Shown here one piece after another: positions 51,959 to 60,900 of a stretch of DNA of 64,000 nt (position 1 is the stretch's first letter; each line of letters opens with the position of its first letter). The notes under the pieces were generated by a model. The model saw only the letters and a list, made by a program, of their open reading frames with translations, was not told the DNA's origin and did not search any database. Origin of the DNA: an uncultured Acidobacteriota bacterium (GTDB taxonomy: Bacteria; Acidobacteriota; Terriglobia; Terriglobales; Acidobacteriaceae); NCBI GenBank assembly GCA_903873705.1, contig CAIQPK010000072.1:1-64000 (forward strand), written 5' to 3'. Both the position numbers and the translations under genes were made by a program.

Positions 51959-53992
51959 ATGAAGAAGACTGATGCAGAACTTGGAATGGGAACCGAGATC
52001 ACACGTCGTGATTTCGTCAATGGTGTAGCAGTCACGGCGGCAGGAGCTATGCTCCTGCCGTCGTGGGGCCTTGCGCAGGAACAGAAGGCTGCGCTGGAGC
52101 CGGCTGAAACCGGTGTAGGAGAAGGCCGTTACGAAGGCGCAGAAACGGGTGGTCCGGGCGAGGCTTATCCGCCGCGAAAAACAGGTATGCGCGGCAGCCA
52201 TCCGGGATCGTTCGAGAGTGGACATCAGCTTCGGGACAATCCCAAAGAAGTGATCAAGCCGGAGATGCTGGACGAGGAGTATGACCTCGTCGTTGTCGGC
52301 GCCGGAATGAGCGGCCTCAGTGCCGCCTATTTCTTTGTCAAGAATGTAGGCCGCGAAGCGAAGGTGCTGATACTGGATAACCATGACGACTTCGGTGGTC
52401 ATGCCAAGCGCAACGAGGTGATGGTCGGCGGCAAGCTGATGGTCGTCAATGGCGGCACGCTCAACATCGAAGCACCGGCGTTCTACAACGAGTACGCGCT
52501 GGACATGTTCAAGGACATCGGGCTCGACCTGCCGCGCTACCTCAAATCGAACGAGACGAACCGTGCACTTTATCGGGGGCTCGGCATGAAGAGTGCCTAC
52601 TTCTTCGACAAGGAGACGTGGGGCAAGGACGTGTTCGTGATGAACGAGGGCGGGCGCGGCGAAGGCGGCGGCATCACCATGGAGTTCCTCAACAAGACGC
52701 CCCTCTCTGAAAAGGCCAAGCAGGACGTGCTTCGTCTGGCAGATGCCAAGAACGCGCCGGATTATTTCCCGGGAATGTCAGAAGACGAGAAGCGCGTCAA
52801 GCTGGCAAAGATGAGCTACGAAGATTACCTGCTGAACGTGGTGAAGGTGGCCAAGCAGGTGATGTGGTTTCATCAGAGCTTCGGTGAAGGCAACTTCTGC
52901 GTTGGCGCCGATCAGACTCCCGCGCTGTTTGCGTGGGCGATGGGCCAGCCTGGCTTTGCCGGGTTGAAGCTGACGCCGGAGACTAAGGGCGTGTTGGAAG
53001 AACTGCCGGGGACGCAGCATGGACGGCAGAGCTCCAACCGCGGTGGCTCGGTACACTTTCCGGATGGCAACGCGATGGTCGCTCGTTCGATCGTGCGTTG
53101 GCTGATTCCAGAAGCACTGCCGACTGCGAAGACCATGGAAGATATGGGCGCGGCGCACGTTGATTACTCGGTGATCGACAAGCCCGGTAATACGGCCCGC
53201 ATTCGCGTCAGCAGCACCGTGTTGAACGTGAAGAATGTTGGGCCCAAGAATCGCGAGACCGGCACTATCGTTTCGTACAGCAAGGGCGGCAAGATGTACT
53301 CGGTGAAAGCTAAGGCCACGATCATGGCCAGCTGGAACATGATGATCCCGTACATCATTCCCGATATGCCGAAGGAGCAGAAGGACGCTCTCTCGTATGC
53401 CGTCAAGGGCCCCTTGATGTACACCAGCGTGGCCATCAGAAACTGGCAGGCATTCAAGACTGCTGGCGTTTCGAGTATCAACTCGCCGACGATGTACTAC
53501 CCGTCGATCGGGCTGACCGAAGCCGTTTCGCTTGGTGACTTGAAGCATCCTCAATCGGTGGATGAGCCTATCTTTCTCCACATTTCCAAGATCTTCGTGA
53601 CGCCCGGCAAGCCACGCAAGGACCAGCACCGATTGGGCCGGTTTGAGCTACTGGGAACAACCTTCGAAGAGATGGAGCGCAAACTGCGCGATCAACTGAA
53701 CCGTCAGCTGGGACCGTTCGGTTTCGATGCGAAGCGAGATATCGTTTCGATCCAGGCAAACCGCTGGCCCCACGGCTATGCGTATACCTATAACGGCTTG
53801 AACGAGCCGCTGGAGTGGGTGTACACGAACTCGCCGCATTCACCTTGTGTGATTGCCCGGCAGCCGTTCGGCCTTATCTCGATTGCCAACTCGGATGCAG
53901 GCGCCAGCCCGCATACGGATACGGCAATCTTCCAGGGTCATCGTGCGGTGGACGAAGTACTCAACCGCCGTTCCATGCCTTACCTCGCGTAG
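51959..53992 (+). CDS. Spermidine-dehydrogenase-like FAD oxidoreductase, copy 2
   Basis: A 677-residue exported flavoprotein: Tat signal EITRRDFVNGVAVTAAGAMLL, a linker with PPRKTGMRGSHPGSFE (about residues 70-90) and DNPKE, the FAD motif YDLVVVGAGMSGLSAAYFF, and DNHDDFGGHAKRNEV. The C-terminal FAD and substrate region ends SNSDAGASPHTDTAIFQGHRAVDE. It lies 28 bases after the TonB receptor and 74 bases before copy 3, all on one strand, so one transcript is likely. It is much closer to copy 3 than to copy 1, so copies 2 and 3 look like a tandem duplication. Amine oxidation is inferred from the SpdH family; the exact substrate may differ from that of copy 1. Confidence 0.85.
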   Translation: MKKTDAELGMGTEITRRDFVNGVAVTAAGAMLLPSWGLAQEQKAALEPAETGVGEGRYEGAETGGPGEAYPPRKTGMRGSHPGSFESGHQLRDNPKEVIKPEMLDEEYDLVVVGAGMSGLSAAYFFVKNVGREAKVLILDNHDDFGGHAKRNEVMVGGKLMVVNGGTLNIEAPAFYNEYALDMFKDIGLDLPRYLKSNETNRALYRGLGMKSAYFFDKETWGKDVFVMNEGGRGEGGGITMEFLNKTPLSEKAKQDVLRLADAKNAPDYFPGMSEDEKRVKLAKMSYEDYLLNVVKVAKQVMWFHQSFGEGNFCVGADQTPALFAWAMGQPGFAGLKLTPETKGVLEELPGTQHGRQSSNRGGSVHFPDGNAMVARSIVRWLIPEALPTAKTMEDMGAAHVDYSVIDKPGNTARIRVSSTVLNVKNVGPKNRETGTIVSYSKGGKMYSVKAKATIMASWNMMIPYIIPDMPKEQKDALSYAVKGPLMYTSVAIRNWQAFKTAGVSSINSPTMYYPSIGLTEAVSLGDLKHPQSVDEPIFLHISKIFVTPGKPRKDQHRLGRFELLGTTFEEMERKLRDQLNRQLGPFGFDAKRDIVSIQANRWPHGYAYTYNGLNEPLEWVYTNSPHSPCVIARQPFGLISIANSDAGASPHTDTAIFQGHRAVDEVLNRRSMPYLA

Positions 53993-54066
53993 TTGGCGAG
54001 AATGGCCGGCTGGAGCTCATGGCTCTGGCCGGCCAATACTTTGGCGCAGCGACCCGGGAGCGTGCG

Positions 54067-56139
54067 ATGAGCGAGTATTCAGACCTTTCGCCGTTGGATC
54101 TTAAACTGGGCATGGGCTGTCCCATCTCACGCCGCGACTTCGTCAATGGGATTTCCGCTACCGCCGTGGGGGCGATGTTGCTGCCGTCGATCGGGCTCGC
54201 TCAGGAAGCAGCCCAGGCCGCGGCGGAAACGGGTGTTGGCGCGGGACACTTCACAGGTGCGGAGACGGGCGGCTCTGGCGAAATGTATCCGCCGCGCAAG
54301 ACAGGCATGCGAGGTAGTCATCCGGGCTCGTTTGAGCAGGCACACCAGCTGCGCGATAACCCCAAAGAGGCACTCGCGAACGCCACATCCGTCGACGAGG
54401 TTTACGACCTTATCGTTGTCGGCGCGGGCATGAGCGGGCTCAGCTCCGCTTACTTCTTCCAGAAGAACGTGAGCAAGGATGCGAAGGTGCTGATCCTTGA
54501 TAACCACGATGACTTTGGCGGCCATGCCAAGCGCAACGAGTCTATCGTCAACGGCAAGATGATCGTGACGCAGGGCGGCACGGTCGATCTTGAAGCACCT
54601 TCTTATTACTCCGCCGAAGCCAAGGCGATGATGAAGGACATTGGCATCGACCTTGACCGCTACGTGAAGACGAACGAGGTCAATCGCACCCTTTATCGCG
54701 GTCTTGGCCTGCGCAGTGCTTATTTCTTCGATAAAGAGACATGGGGTAAGGATGCGTTCGTCATCAACCCGGGCGGCGCTGTTTTCAGCAGAGAGTTTCT
54801 GGATGCGACGCCGCTTACTGAAAAGGCGAAGGCCGACATGTTGCGCTTGCAAAATGCCAAAGGTCTGCCGGACTTTTTTGCTGGGATGTCTGACGATGAC
54901 AAGCTGGTAAAGCTTGCGACGATGAGCTACGAGGACTACCTGATGAAGGTGGTCAAGGTCGACAGGCAGGTCTACTGGTTCTATCAGCACTTTGGCGAGG
55001 GACAATTTTGCGTGGGCGCGGACCAGACGCCGGCGCTCTATGCGCACAATATGGGGCTGCCAGGGTTTGAGGGTCTGAAGCTGCCCGAGATCAGCGAAGG
55101 TATTCTTGATGAATTGCCGGGGCGGCAGCACGGCCGGCAAAAGGAGAACCCTTTGCGCGAACAGCGCATTCATTTTCCGGATGGCAACGCAACGGTGGCC
55201 CGCATGCTGGTGCGGTGGTTGATTCCGGAGGCTATCCCCGGTACTACGATGGAGAGTATCGGTGCTGCGCAGGTCAACTACGGGTTGCTGGATCACGAAA
55301 GTCAGTCCGCGCGCATCCGTTTGAGCAGCACCGTGCTTCACGCCAGGAATGAAGGACCGAAAGGGCGCGAAACAGGTGTGAGCGTTACGTATAGCAAGGG
55401 GGGCAAGCTGTACACGGTGCGCGGTAAAGCCTGTGTGATGGCCAGCTGGAACATGATGATCCCGTTCATCATTCCCGAACTGCCTGAAGCACAGAAGACG
55501 GCATTGCATTATGCCGTGAAGGGGCCGCTGGTATCGACGACAATTGCGGTGAAGAACTGGAGTGTCTTCAAGAAGGCCGGTGTATCGAACATCAGCTGCC
55601 CTTCGATGTATCACACGTCCATTGGCCTCTCGACCGCAGTTTTACTGGGAGACCTTCAGCATCCGCAGTCGCCTGACGAACCTATTTTCCTGCATATGGG
55701 AAAAGACATGGCTAACCCCGGCCTGCCGCGGAAGGACCAGCACCGCATGGGCCGGATGCAATTGCTGAACACGTCGTTCGAGACCTGGGAGCGGAACATC
55801 CGAGAACAGCTCAATCGCGTGCTTGGTCCCCATGGCTTTGATCCAGCCCGGGATATCGTCGGCATTACCGTCAACCGCTGGCCGCATGGTTATGCGTACA
55901 CCTACACCGGTCTGCATGAGCCGCTGGAGTGGGTGTACACGGCCTCACCGAATCGTCCGTGCGTGATTGCGCGGCAGCCATTCGGGCTGATTTCCATTGC
56001 CAACTCCGACGCCGGCGCGAGTCCGCACACCGACACCGCTATCTGGGAAGGGCACCGGGCTGTTGACGAGATACTCAACCGCCGGTCGATGCCCTTCCTT
56101 AGCAAGACAATGCTTCACCAACCCGAGCTGGAAGGATAA
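54067..56139 (+). CDS. Spermidine-dehydrogenase-like FAD oxidoreductase, copy 3
   Basis: A 690-residue exported flavoprotein with Tat signal PISRRDFVNGISATAVGAMLL, linker PPRKTGMRGSHPGSFEQ, FAD motif YDLIVVGAGMSGLSSAYFF and DNHDDFGGHAKRNES. Sequence is highly similar to copy 2 through the whole length, including the C-terminal ANSDAGASPHTDTAIWEGHRAVDE. ATG 54067 has GGGAG seven bases ahead; the open frame extends back to 53815 but overlaps the end of copy 2. It is followed after two bases by a DAO-family oxidase. Two near-identical exported dehydrogenases in a row suggest either dosage or a division of substrates. Confidence 0.87.
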   Translation: MSEYSDLSPLDLKLGMGCPISRRDFVNGISATAVGAMLLPSIGLAQEAAQAAAETGVGAGHFTGAETGGSGEMYPPRKTGMRGSHPGSFEQAHQLRDNPKEALANATSVDEVYDLIVVGAGMSGLSSAYFFQKNVSKDAKVLILDNHDDFGGHAKRNESIVNGKMIVTQGGTVDLEAPSYYSAEAKAMMKDIGIDLDRYVKTNEVNRTLYRGLGLRSAYFFDKETWGKDAFVINPGGAVFSREFLDATPLTEKAKADMLRLQNAKGLPDFFAGMSDDDKLVKLATMSYEDYLMKVVKVDRQVYWFYQHFGEGQFCVGADQTPALYAHNMGLPGFEGLKLPEISEGILDELPGRQHGRQKENPLREQRIHFPDGNATVARMLVRWLIPEAIPGTTMESIGAAQVNYGLLDHESQSARIRLSSTVLHARNEGPKGRETGVSVTYSKGGKLYTVRGKACVMASWNMMIPFIIPELPEAQKTALHYAVKGPLVSTTIAVKNWSVFKKAGVSNISCPSMYHTSIGLSTAVLLGDLQHPQSPDEPIFLHMGKDMANPGLPRKDQHRMGRMQLLNTSFETWERNIREQLNRVLGPHGFDPARDIVGITVNRWPHGYAYTYTGLHEPLEWVYTASPNRPCVIARQPFGLISIANSDAGASPHTDTAIWEGHRAVDEILNRRSMPFLSKTMLHQPELEG

Positions 56140-56141
56140 CT

Positions 56142-57422
56142 ATGGACAGCATCAATCGTCGTACCGTTTTGACCTGGATCGGCACTGCCGCCGGGGCCGT
56201 TGCGTCGAGCTCCATCGCGGGCGCTGAGCCTCTTGCTGCGCAGGCGAAGGCTCCTGCCATCGGGCGCAATCTGCCGGATGTGACCGTGCTGGGCGCTGGA
56301 GCGTTTGGCGCGTGGACGGCTCTGTGTCTGCGTGAGCGCGGAGCTAAGGTGACGCTGATGGACAGCTATGGCGCGGGTAATGCGCGGCAGGCTTCGGGTG
56401 ATGAGACGCGACAGATCCGCTGCGCTTACGGCGACCGCGAGATCTACTCGCGGTGGGCGCTGGAGGCGTTCGATATCTGGCATCGGCGACAGGACGAGTT
56501 CAAGCGGCGGCTGATCTTTGCCAACGGCGTGCTCTCGCCTAACGAGCCGATCGAGCAGTACGAGGCAGAGAAGCGGATTTTTACGAAGCTGAAGATTCCT
56601 TTTGAAACGTTGTCTGCTGAGGAGTGCAAGAAGCGCTGGCCGCAGGGCGGATTTGAAGGCGATGAGCGCGCGCTGTACGAGCCTAAGGCGGGTACGGTGA
56701 AGGCGCGCGAGACGCTGATCGCGGTGACCGAAGTGTTTGTGCAGAAGGGCGGCACTTACAAGATCGGCATGGGTTCGCTGGGTGCGAGCGCCGGCGGCAA
56801 GATGAGCAACCTGAAGCTGCAGGATGGCACGAAGGTGGATACCGGGATGGCGGTGTTTGCGTGCGGGCCATGGCTGCCTACGGCGCTGCCGAACCTGCTG
56901 AACAACTACATTCGCCGGACGCGGTCCGAGGTGTTTTATGTGGGTTCGCCGGCGGGCGATACGAGCTATACCTGGGAGCGGTTTCCGAATATGTGGCATG
57001 GCGGTGGCGGGTACTCGCTAAGCGATGTGGATTATGGCTACAAGGTGGCGCCCAGCGGGCCGGGCAGCCTGACTATCGATCCGGATACGGATGAGCGAAT
57101 TGTGTCGCCGATCATGTGGGAGATGGCTCGGCGGTTTGTGGCGCATCGGTGCCCGGGGCTGGTGAACCAGCCGATCGTGGCGAGCCGGGTGTGCAACCTG
57201 GAGAACTCGGACAACGAGCACTTCATCATCGACCAGCACCCGGAGCTATCGAACGTTTGGATCGCGGGTGGTGGGTCCGGTCACGGCTTCAAGATGGGGC
57301 CGAAGACGGGCGAGTATATTGCTGACCGGATCGTTGGCATTGCCGATCCGGCGGAGGAGAAGGGCCTGTTTGCATTGAGCGCTCATAAGGCGATCGGTGG
57401 GCGGCCGCTGGTACGGGGATGA
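56142..57422 (+). CDS. Exported DAO-family FAD oxidase (sarcosine/amine-oxidase-like)
   Basis: A 426-residue FAD-dependent oxidoreductase of the D-amino-acid oxidase/monomeric sarcosine oxidase group. A Tat-like signal (NRRTVLTWIGTAAGAVASSSIAG) precedes the dinucleotide motif VTVLGAGAFGAWTALCLRERGAKVTLMDSYG (about residues 47-77). The substrate-side ASGDETRQIRCAYGDR resembles the conserved S-x-x-R-x-x-R pattern of sarcosine oxidases, and the C-terminal WIAGGGSGHGFKMGPKTGEYIADRI binds FAD. Members oxidise secondary amines or N-methyl amino acids. It completes the operon of TonB receptor and two SpdH-like genes, so it probably acts on a related periplasmic amine. A strong terminator follows. 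Confidence 0.85.
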   Translation: MDSINRRTVLTWIGTAAGAVASSSIAGAEPLAAQAKAPAIGRNLPDVTVLGAGAFGAWTALCLRERGAKVTLMDSYGAGNARQASGDETRQIRCAYGDREIYSRWALEAFDIWHRRQDEFKRRLIFANGVLSPNEPIEQYEAEKRIFTKLKIPFETLSAEECKKRWPQGGFEGDERALYEPKAGTVKARETLIAVTEVFVQKGGTYKIGMGSLGASAGGKMSNLKLQDGTKVDTGMAVFACGPWLPTALPNLLNNYIRRTRSEVFYVGSPAGDTSYTWERFPNMWHGGGGYSLSDVDYGYKVAPSGPGSLTIDPDTDERIVSPIMWEMARRFVAHRCPGLVNQPIVASRVCNLENSDNEHFIIDQHPELSNVWIAGGGSGHGFKMGPKTGEYIADRIVGIADPAEEKGLFALSAHKAIGGRPLVRG

Positions 57423-57512
57423 GCGGGGGGTGCCCCCCAGACCCGATCTGCAAAGTCTCTGATTCTATTGACTCAAGTCTGGCCAGACCAAAGGAGACCC
57501 GGGAAGTGGAAA

Positions 57513-57543
57513 GGCCGCCTGCTGAAGAGCAGGCGGCCTTTTT
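57513..57543 (+). terminator. Strong rho-independent terminator
   Basis: A perfect 11-bp GGCCGCCTGCT/AGCAGGCGGCC stem with a GAAG loop followed by T5. It lies 90 bases after the DAO-family oxidase gene and closes the amine operon. The rest of the gap to 57824 holds only small A+T-rich direct repeats (AAGTTTAAA near 57790 and 57820), no gene. Confidence 0.9.
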
Positions 57544-57824
57544 ATTTCTACTTCCAGTTTAGCGGATGGGAGGTAATAACTATGCCAAGTTTCTGAAGGA
57601 GAATTGCCTTTGGTTTGTTGGTGTTGGAGGGAGTTTTGCAGGTGGGGGGCTTGACAGGTTCTGGGTGGGCCGGGAAGGGGCGGTTGTTGAGGAGCGAGGG
57701 TGAGAAGGATTGAGGCATGAGGCGGGTGCGTGCTGGGTTTGTTCGTAGCGAGTTCAAAGGTGAGAGCGGGGGTAAAAGCCTTGACGCGGAGTTCGCTAAG
57801 TTTAAACGCCAAGTTTCGCGAAGT

Positions 57825-58724
57825 TTAAAGGTGTGGGCGGGAAGAGGCTGGGTTGTTTTCGCCGGCACCCATAAGGATGAGTGAGCGCTGGGCGAAGGGG
57901 GCGTAGACCAGGAGCGTGGTGCAGGCCAGCGCGAAGCCGTAGTTGATGTGGTGCAGGAGCAGGAAGGGCGCGAGCGACCAGAAGATATCGCACAGAAGGA
58001 GCAGCGGCCACAGGCGCAGGAATTTTTGCCGGACGCGGGGAGCGTAGAAGAGCACGGCGCAGAGCAGGAAGATGCGGACGGGTATCAGCAGGGCGGCGGT
58101 CAGCATCATGGTGTAGAAGAGGGGCGTGGCGGAGGGCAGCGGCGAGAAGAGATCGTTGATCTCCGCCAGGTTGGATAACGCTCCGACATAAAAGCCGACG
58201 TACATGAGCTGCAACAGGACAAAGAGCGTTTGCACCACGGCGTGCGATGTTCGCGGCAGGTCTTCCGTGGTGGCGAGGAAGTGATCGAAGACGCTGGCTG
58301 AGGTGGCCTGCGACTGGAGTGCCGGCCCGGCAATGGGGGAGGTGTTTGCGGACGGGAGGATGGGGACGCCGGTTTCGACGCGTGGGGCAATGCGTTCGAC
58401 GGGAGCGACGAAGCGGTAGCCGCGGCGGGCCAGCGTTTCAATGAAGCGAGGGTTGGCCGCCTTGTCTCCGAGGGCTTCGCGGAGGCGATTGATAGCGGAG
58501 TTGACGCCGTGCTCGTAGTCGACGAAGGTGCCGTCGGGCCAGAGCTCGCGGCAGATGTCTTCGCGGGTGAGCATCTCTCCGGGACGCTCCAGCAGCAGCG
58601 AGAGCACCTGGAAGGGTTGCGCGTGCAACTTGATCCTAACGCCCTTGCGACGCAGCTCTCCCGTGGTGGCATCTGCTTCGAAAATGCCGAAGCGATAGAT
58701 CGTAGCTTGCCGGGAGTCGTTCAT
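57825..58724 (-). CDS. Membrane-anchored winged-helix protein (CadC-like)
   Basis: A 299-residue protein with an N-terminal OmpR/PhoB-type winged helix (about residues 8-105: YRFGIFEADATTGELRRKGVRIKLHAQPFQVLSLLLERPGEML, DYEHGVNSAINRLREALGD, FIETLARRGYRFVAPV) and a linker, then about five to six transmembrane helices from residue 155. There is no receiver domain, so it is a one-component regulator that binds DNA while embedded in the membrane, as in CadC and ToxR, but with a large membrane part instead of a periplasmic sensor. The ATG at 58724 begins the domain directly; an upstream extension to 58913 is not used. Target genes unknown. Confidence 0.85.
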   Translation of the reverse strand: MNDSRQATIYRFGIFEADATTGELRRKGVRIKLHAQPFQVLSLLLERPGEMLTREDICRELWPDGTFVDYEHGVNSAINRLREALGDKAANPRFIETLARRGYRFVAPVERIAPRVETGVPILPSANTSPIAGPALQSQATSASVFDHFLATTEDLPRTSHAVVQTLFVLLQLMYVGFYVGALSNLAEINDLFSPLPSATPLFYTMMLTAALLIPVRIFLLCAVLFYAPRVRQKFLRLWPLLLLCDIFWSLAPFLLLHHINYGFALACTTLLVYAPFAQRSLILMGAGENNPASSRPHL

Positions 58725-58874
58725 CTCTGCCGTCCAGTGTACCGAAGCCAGGTGGGCGTGCTGCGCAGGGAGGGCGTGATATGTGCCGCGAAGTGGCACA
58801 TTCTTCGGCGGTTGTTGCGTGAGGAACAAACTGTGGCGGATGAGGTCCGATGCATTGTTTCCCGGACGGGAAAA

Positions 58875-59720
58875 ATGCAGATTCAGGGCATGAAGCGTTC
58901 CCGCATGGTTCAACTCCGCAAGTTATCAGCTGCCTGCAGTTTTCTGCTGCTGTTCGATTCACCACCTGTGCTGCGTGCCGATCCACCTGCTGCGGCGGTG
59001 CTTGTCTTCAATGGCTACAGTCGGGCCGTGGAGGCTCGTTTGGCCCACCAGCACCAGGGGAGAGTGGGCTTCCTTGCTCCGACTGCCGGAGATCGCAACG
59101 CCGCCGAGGGTGAACTGCGTCGTGGCGAAGTGATGATTGAGCGGGTGAGGGAACCCGGTGGAAAGGAAGCCAACGCGGCCGGCGGGCTGCTGCATCACTG
59201 GCGAGGTACTGCCTTTGTACCGGGAGCGACGGCGGCCGACTTCGATGGCCTGATGCGGAATTTCAATGCGTATCCGCAGACGTTTTCACCGCAGGTGCAG
59301 GACGCGCGCATGGCCTCGGGTGGAAGCGCGGACCGCATGCAGGTGTGGATGCGTGTGCGGCAGCACCATGTGATTACGGTGGTGATGGACACAGACTATG
59401 ACGTCCAGTTTGGGCGGCTCGATGTGCAGCACGGTTTCAGCATTTCCCGCAGTACGCGGGTGCAGGAAATCGACAAGCCCGGGACGGCCGCAGAGCGGGC
59501 CATGGGAACCCATGAGGAGCATGGGTTTCTGTGGCGACTGAACACCTATTGGAGCTACGAGCAGCGGGATGGCGGGCTGTATCTGCAGGTTGAAGCGGTG
59601 TCGCTGACGCGGGCGGTTCCGCGCGGGCTGGGATGGGCGGTGGGGCCTTACGTGGAGAGTATCCCGCGGGAGTCGCTGGCGTTCACGTTGCAGTCGGCGC
59701 GGAATGCCATGCGGAAGTAG
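58875..59720 (+). CDS. Secreted hypothetical protein
   Basis: A 281-residue exported protein: basic start, signal peptide (LRKLSAACSFLLLFDSPPVLRAD, to about residue 35), then a soluble alpha/beta domain with GVMIERVREP, GTAFVPGATAADFDGLMRNFNAYPQTFSPQVQDARM, a VWMRVRQHHVITVVMDTDYDVQF core and a C-terminal RESLAFTLQSARNAMRK. The pattern of a substrate-pocket beta-sheet with long helices recalls START-like lipid-binding proteins, but no family is named with confidence. It is divergent from the membrane winged-helix gene and 38 bases ahead of a CDP-alcohol transferase. Confidence 0.65.
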   Translation: MQIQGMKRSRMVQLRKLSAACSFLLLFDSPPVLRADPPAAAVLVFNGYSRAVEARLAHQHQGRVGFLAPTAGDRNAAEGELRRGEVMIERVREPGGKEANAAGGLLHHWRGTAFVPGATAADFDGLMRNFNAYPQTFSPQVQDARMASGGSADRMQVWMRVRQHHVITVVMDTDYDVQFGRLDVQHGFSISRSTRVQEIDKPGTAAERAMGTHEEHGFLWRLNTYWSYEQRDGGLYLQVEAVSLTRAVPRGLGWAVGPYVESIPRESLAFTLQSARNAMRK

Positions 59721-59758
59721 TGGACGGGACAATTTTTCGCAAACAGAAAGGGATGAGG

Positions 59759-60457
59759 ATGAGTATTCAAGTGGCAGCGGTGAGGGAAGCGCGGGAATTT
59801 ACGCACGCGCGGCGGGTGAATGAAGCGCTTACGGCTTCGGCGGAGAGGAAGGTGCTGTGCTGGATGGCGGAGCGAGCGCCGCGATGGCTCAGCTCGGATC
59901 AACTGACGGTTCTGGGACTGGTGGCGCAGATTGGCGCGGGCGCCTGCTATGGGTTGTCTCGGTATCATCGCTGGGCGCTGCTGGGGGTGATCGGGTGCCT
60001 GGTGCTGAACTGGTTTGGCGACAGCATGGATGGGACGCTGGCGCGGGTACGCTGCCGGCAGCGGCCGCGGTACGGGTTCTACGTGGACCACGTGGTGGAT
60101 GTGGTGGGCGCGGTGGCGCTGATGGGAGGGTTGGGCTTGTCGGGGTTTTTACACTGGCAGGTGGCTGCCGCGATGCTGGTGGGGTTCCTGCTGCTGGCCA
60201 GCGAGAGTTACCTGGCGACGTATACGCTGGGACGATTTGAGATGTCGCAGGGGTTGTTTGGGCCGACGGAGATTCGGATACTGCTGGCGATCGGCAACGT
60301 TGCGCTGCTGCGGAGTCCGTACTCGGTGGTGCTGGGGCATCGGCTGCTGCTGTTTGACCTGGGTGGGAGCATCGCCGCGGTGGGTATGGCGGCGATCTTC
60401 GTCAAGCTGGCGGTGCAGCATACACGGCAGCTCTTTCGCGAGGAGCCGATTGTATGA
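59759..60457 (+). CDS. CDP-alcohol phosphatidyltransferase family protein
   Basis: A 232-residue integral-membrane enzyme that displaces CMP from a CDP-alcohol. The catalytic motif is DSMDGTLARVRCRQRPRYGFYVDHVVD (about residues 82-108), with the expected four Asp and Gly/Ala-Arg; here nine rather than eight residues stand between AR and G. About five further transmembrane helices follow. The family includes PgsA, PssA and CLS-like enzymes; the product here is unknown. AAGGG lies before ATG 59759. The stop codon overlaps the GtrA start by four bases. Confidence 0.88.
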   Translation: MSIQVAAVREAREFTHARRVNEALTASAERKVLCWMAERAPRWLSSDQLTVLGLVAQIGAGACYGLSRYHRWALLGVIGCLVLNWFGDSMDGTLARVRCRQRPRYGFYVDHVVDVVGAVALMGGLGLSGFLHWQVAAAMLVGFLLLASESYLATYTLGRFEMSQGLFGPTEIRILLAIGNVALLRSPYSVVLGHRLLLFDLGGSIAAVGMAAIFVKLAVQHTRQLFREEPIV

Positions 60458-60900
60458 AGACTTATCTGCGTTGGGGGAAGTTCAACCTGGTGGGTGCGAT
60501 GGGGATGGTGGTGCAGCTGGGCGTGCTGGCGGTATTGAATCGCTGCACGGGAGGGCGGTACCTGGTGGCGTCGGCTGTGGCACTGGAGGTGACGCTGGTA
60601 CATAACTTTCTATGGCATCGGCGCTTTACGTGGAGGGAACGGCGGGAGGGTGGTGCGGGGAGTGTGCGACGTTTTCTGCGGTTCCAGCTGTCGAATGGGA
60701 TGGTATCGCTGGTGGGCAACCTGGTGCTGATGCGTCTGCTGGTGCGGGGAGCGCATGTTCCGGTGGTGGCGGCTAATGTTGGGGCGATTCTTTGCTGCTC
60801 GACCGTGAACTTTTTTGTGGGGGACCGCTGGATCTTTGGGGGCGCGACAGCTCATCACCTGAGGCGGCGGGAGATCGATGGGGTAGAAACAGGGGCTTAA
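60454..60900 (+). CDS. GtrA family membrane protein
   Basis: A 148-residue four-helix membrane protein of the GtrA/DPMS family, which flips or positions lipid-linked sugars. Motifs: KFNLVGAMGMVVQLGVLAVLNR at the start, HNFLWHRRFTWRER in the middle and ILCCSTVNFFVGDRWIF at the end. It overlaps the CDP-alcohol transferase gene by four bases (ATGA), so the two proteins are made together and probably act in lipid or lipid-linked glycan assembly. Confidence 0.9.
   Translation: MKTYLRWGKFNLVGAMGMVVQLGVLAVLNRCTGGRYLVASAVALEVTLVHNFLWHRRFTWRERREGGAGSVRRFLRFQLSNGMVSLVGNLVLMRLLVRGAHVPVVAANVGAILCCSTVNFFVGDRWIFGGATAHHLRRREIDGVETGA

Noticed and set aside
52778-55614. Long minus-strand frames opposite the SpdH-like genes (283 and 495 residues)
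   Set aside because: They appear as mirror shadows in both paralogues, which shows that they follow from the sense-strand protein; no recognisable features.
57780-57830. Short AAGTTTAAA direct repeats
   Set aside because: Two copies only, A+T-rich, beyond the 3' end of the winged-helix gene; no evidence for function.
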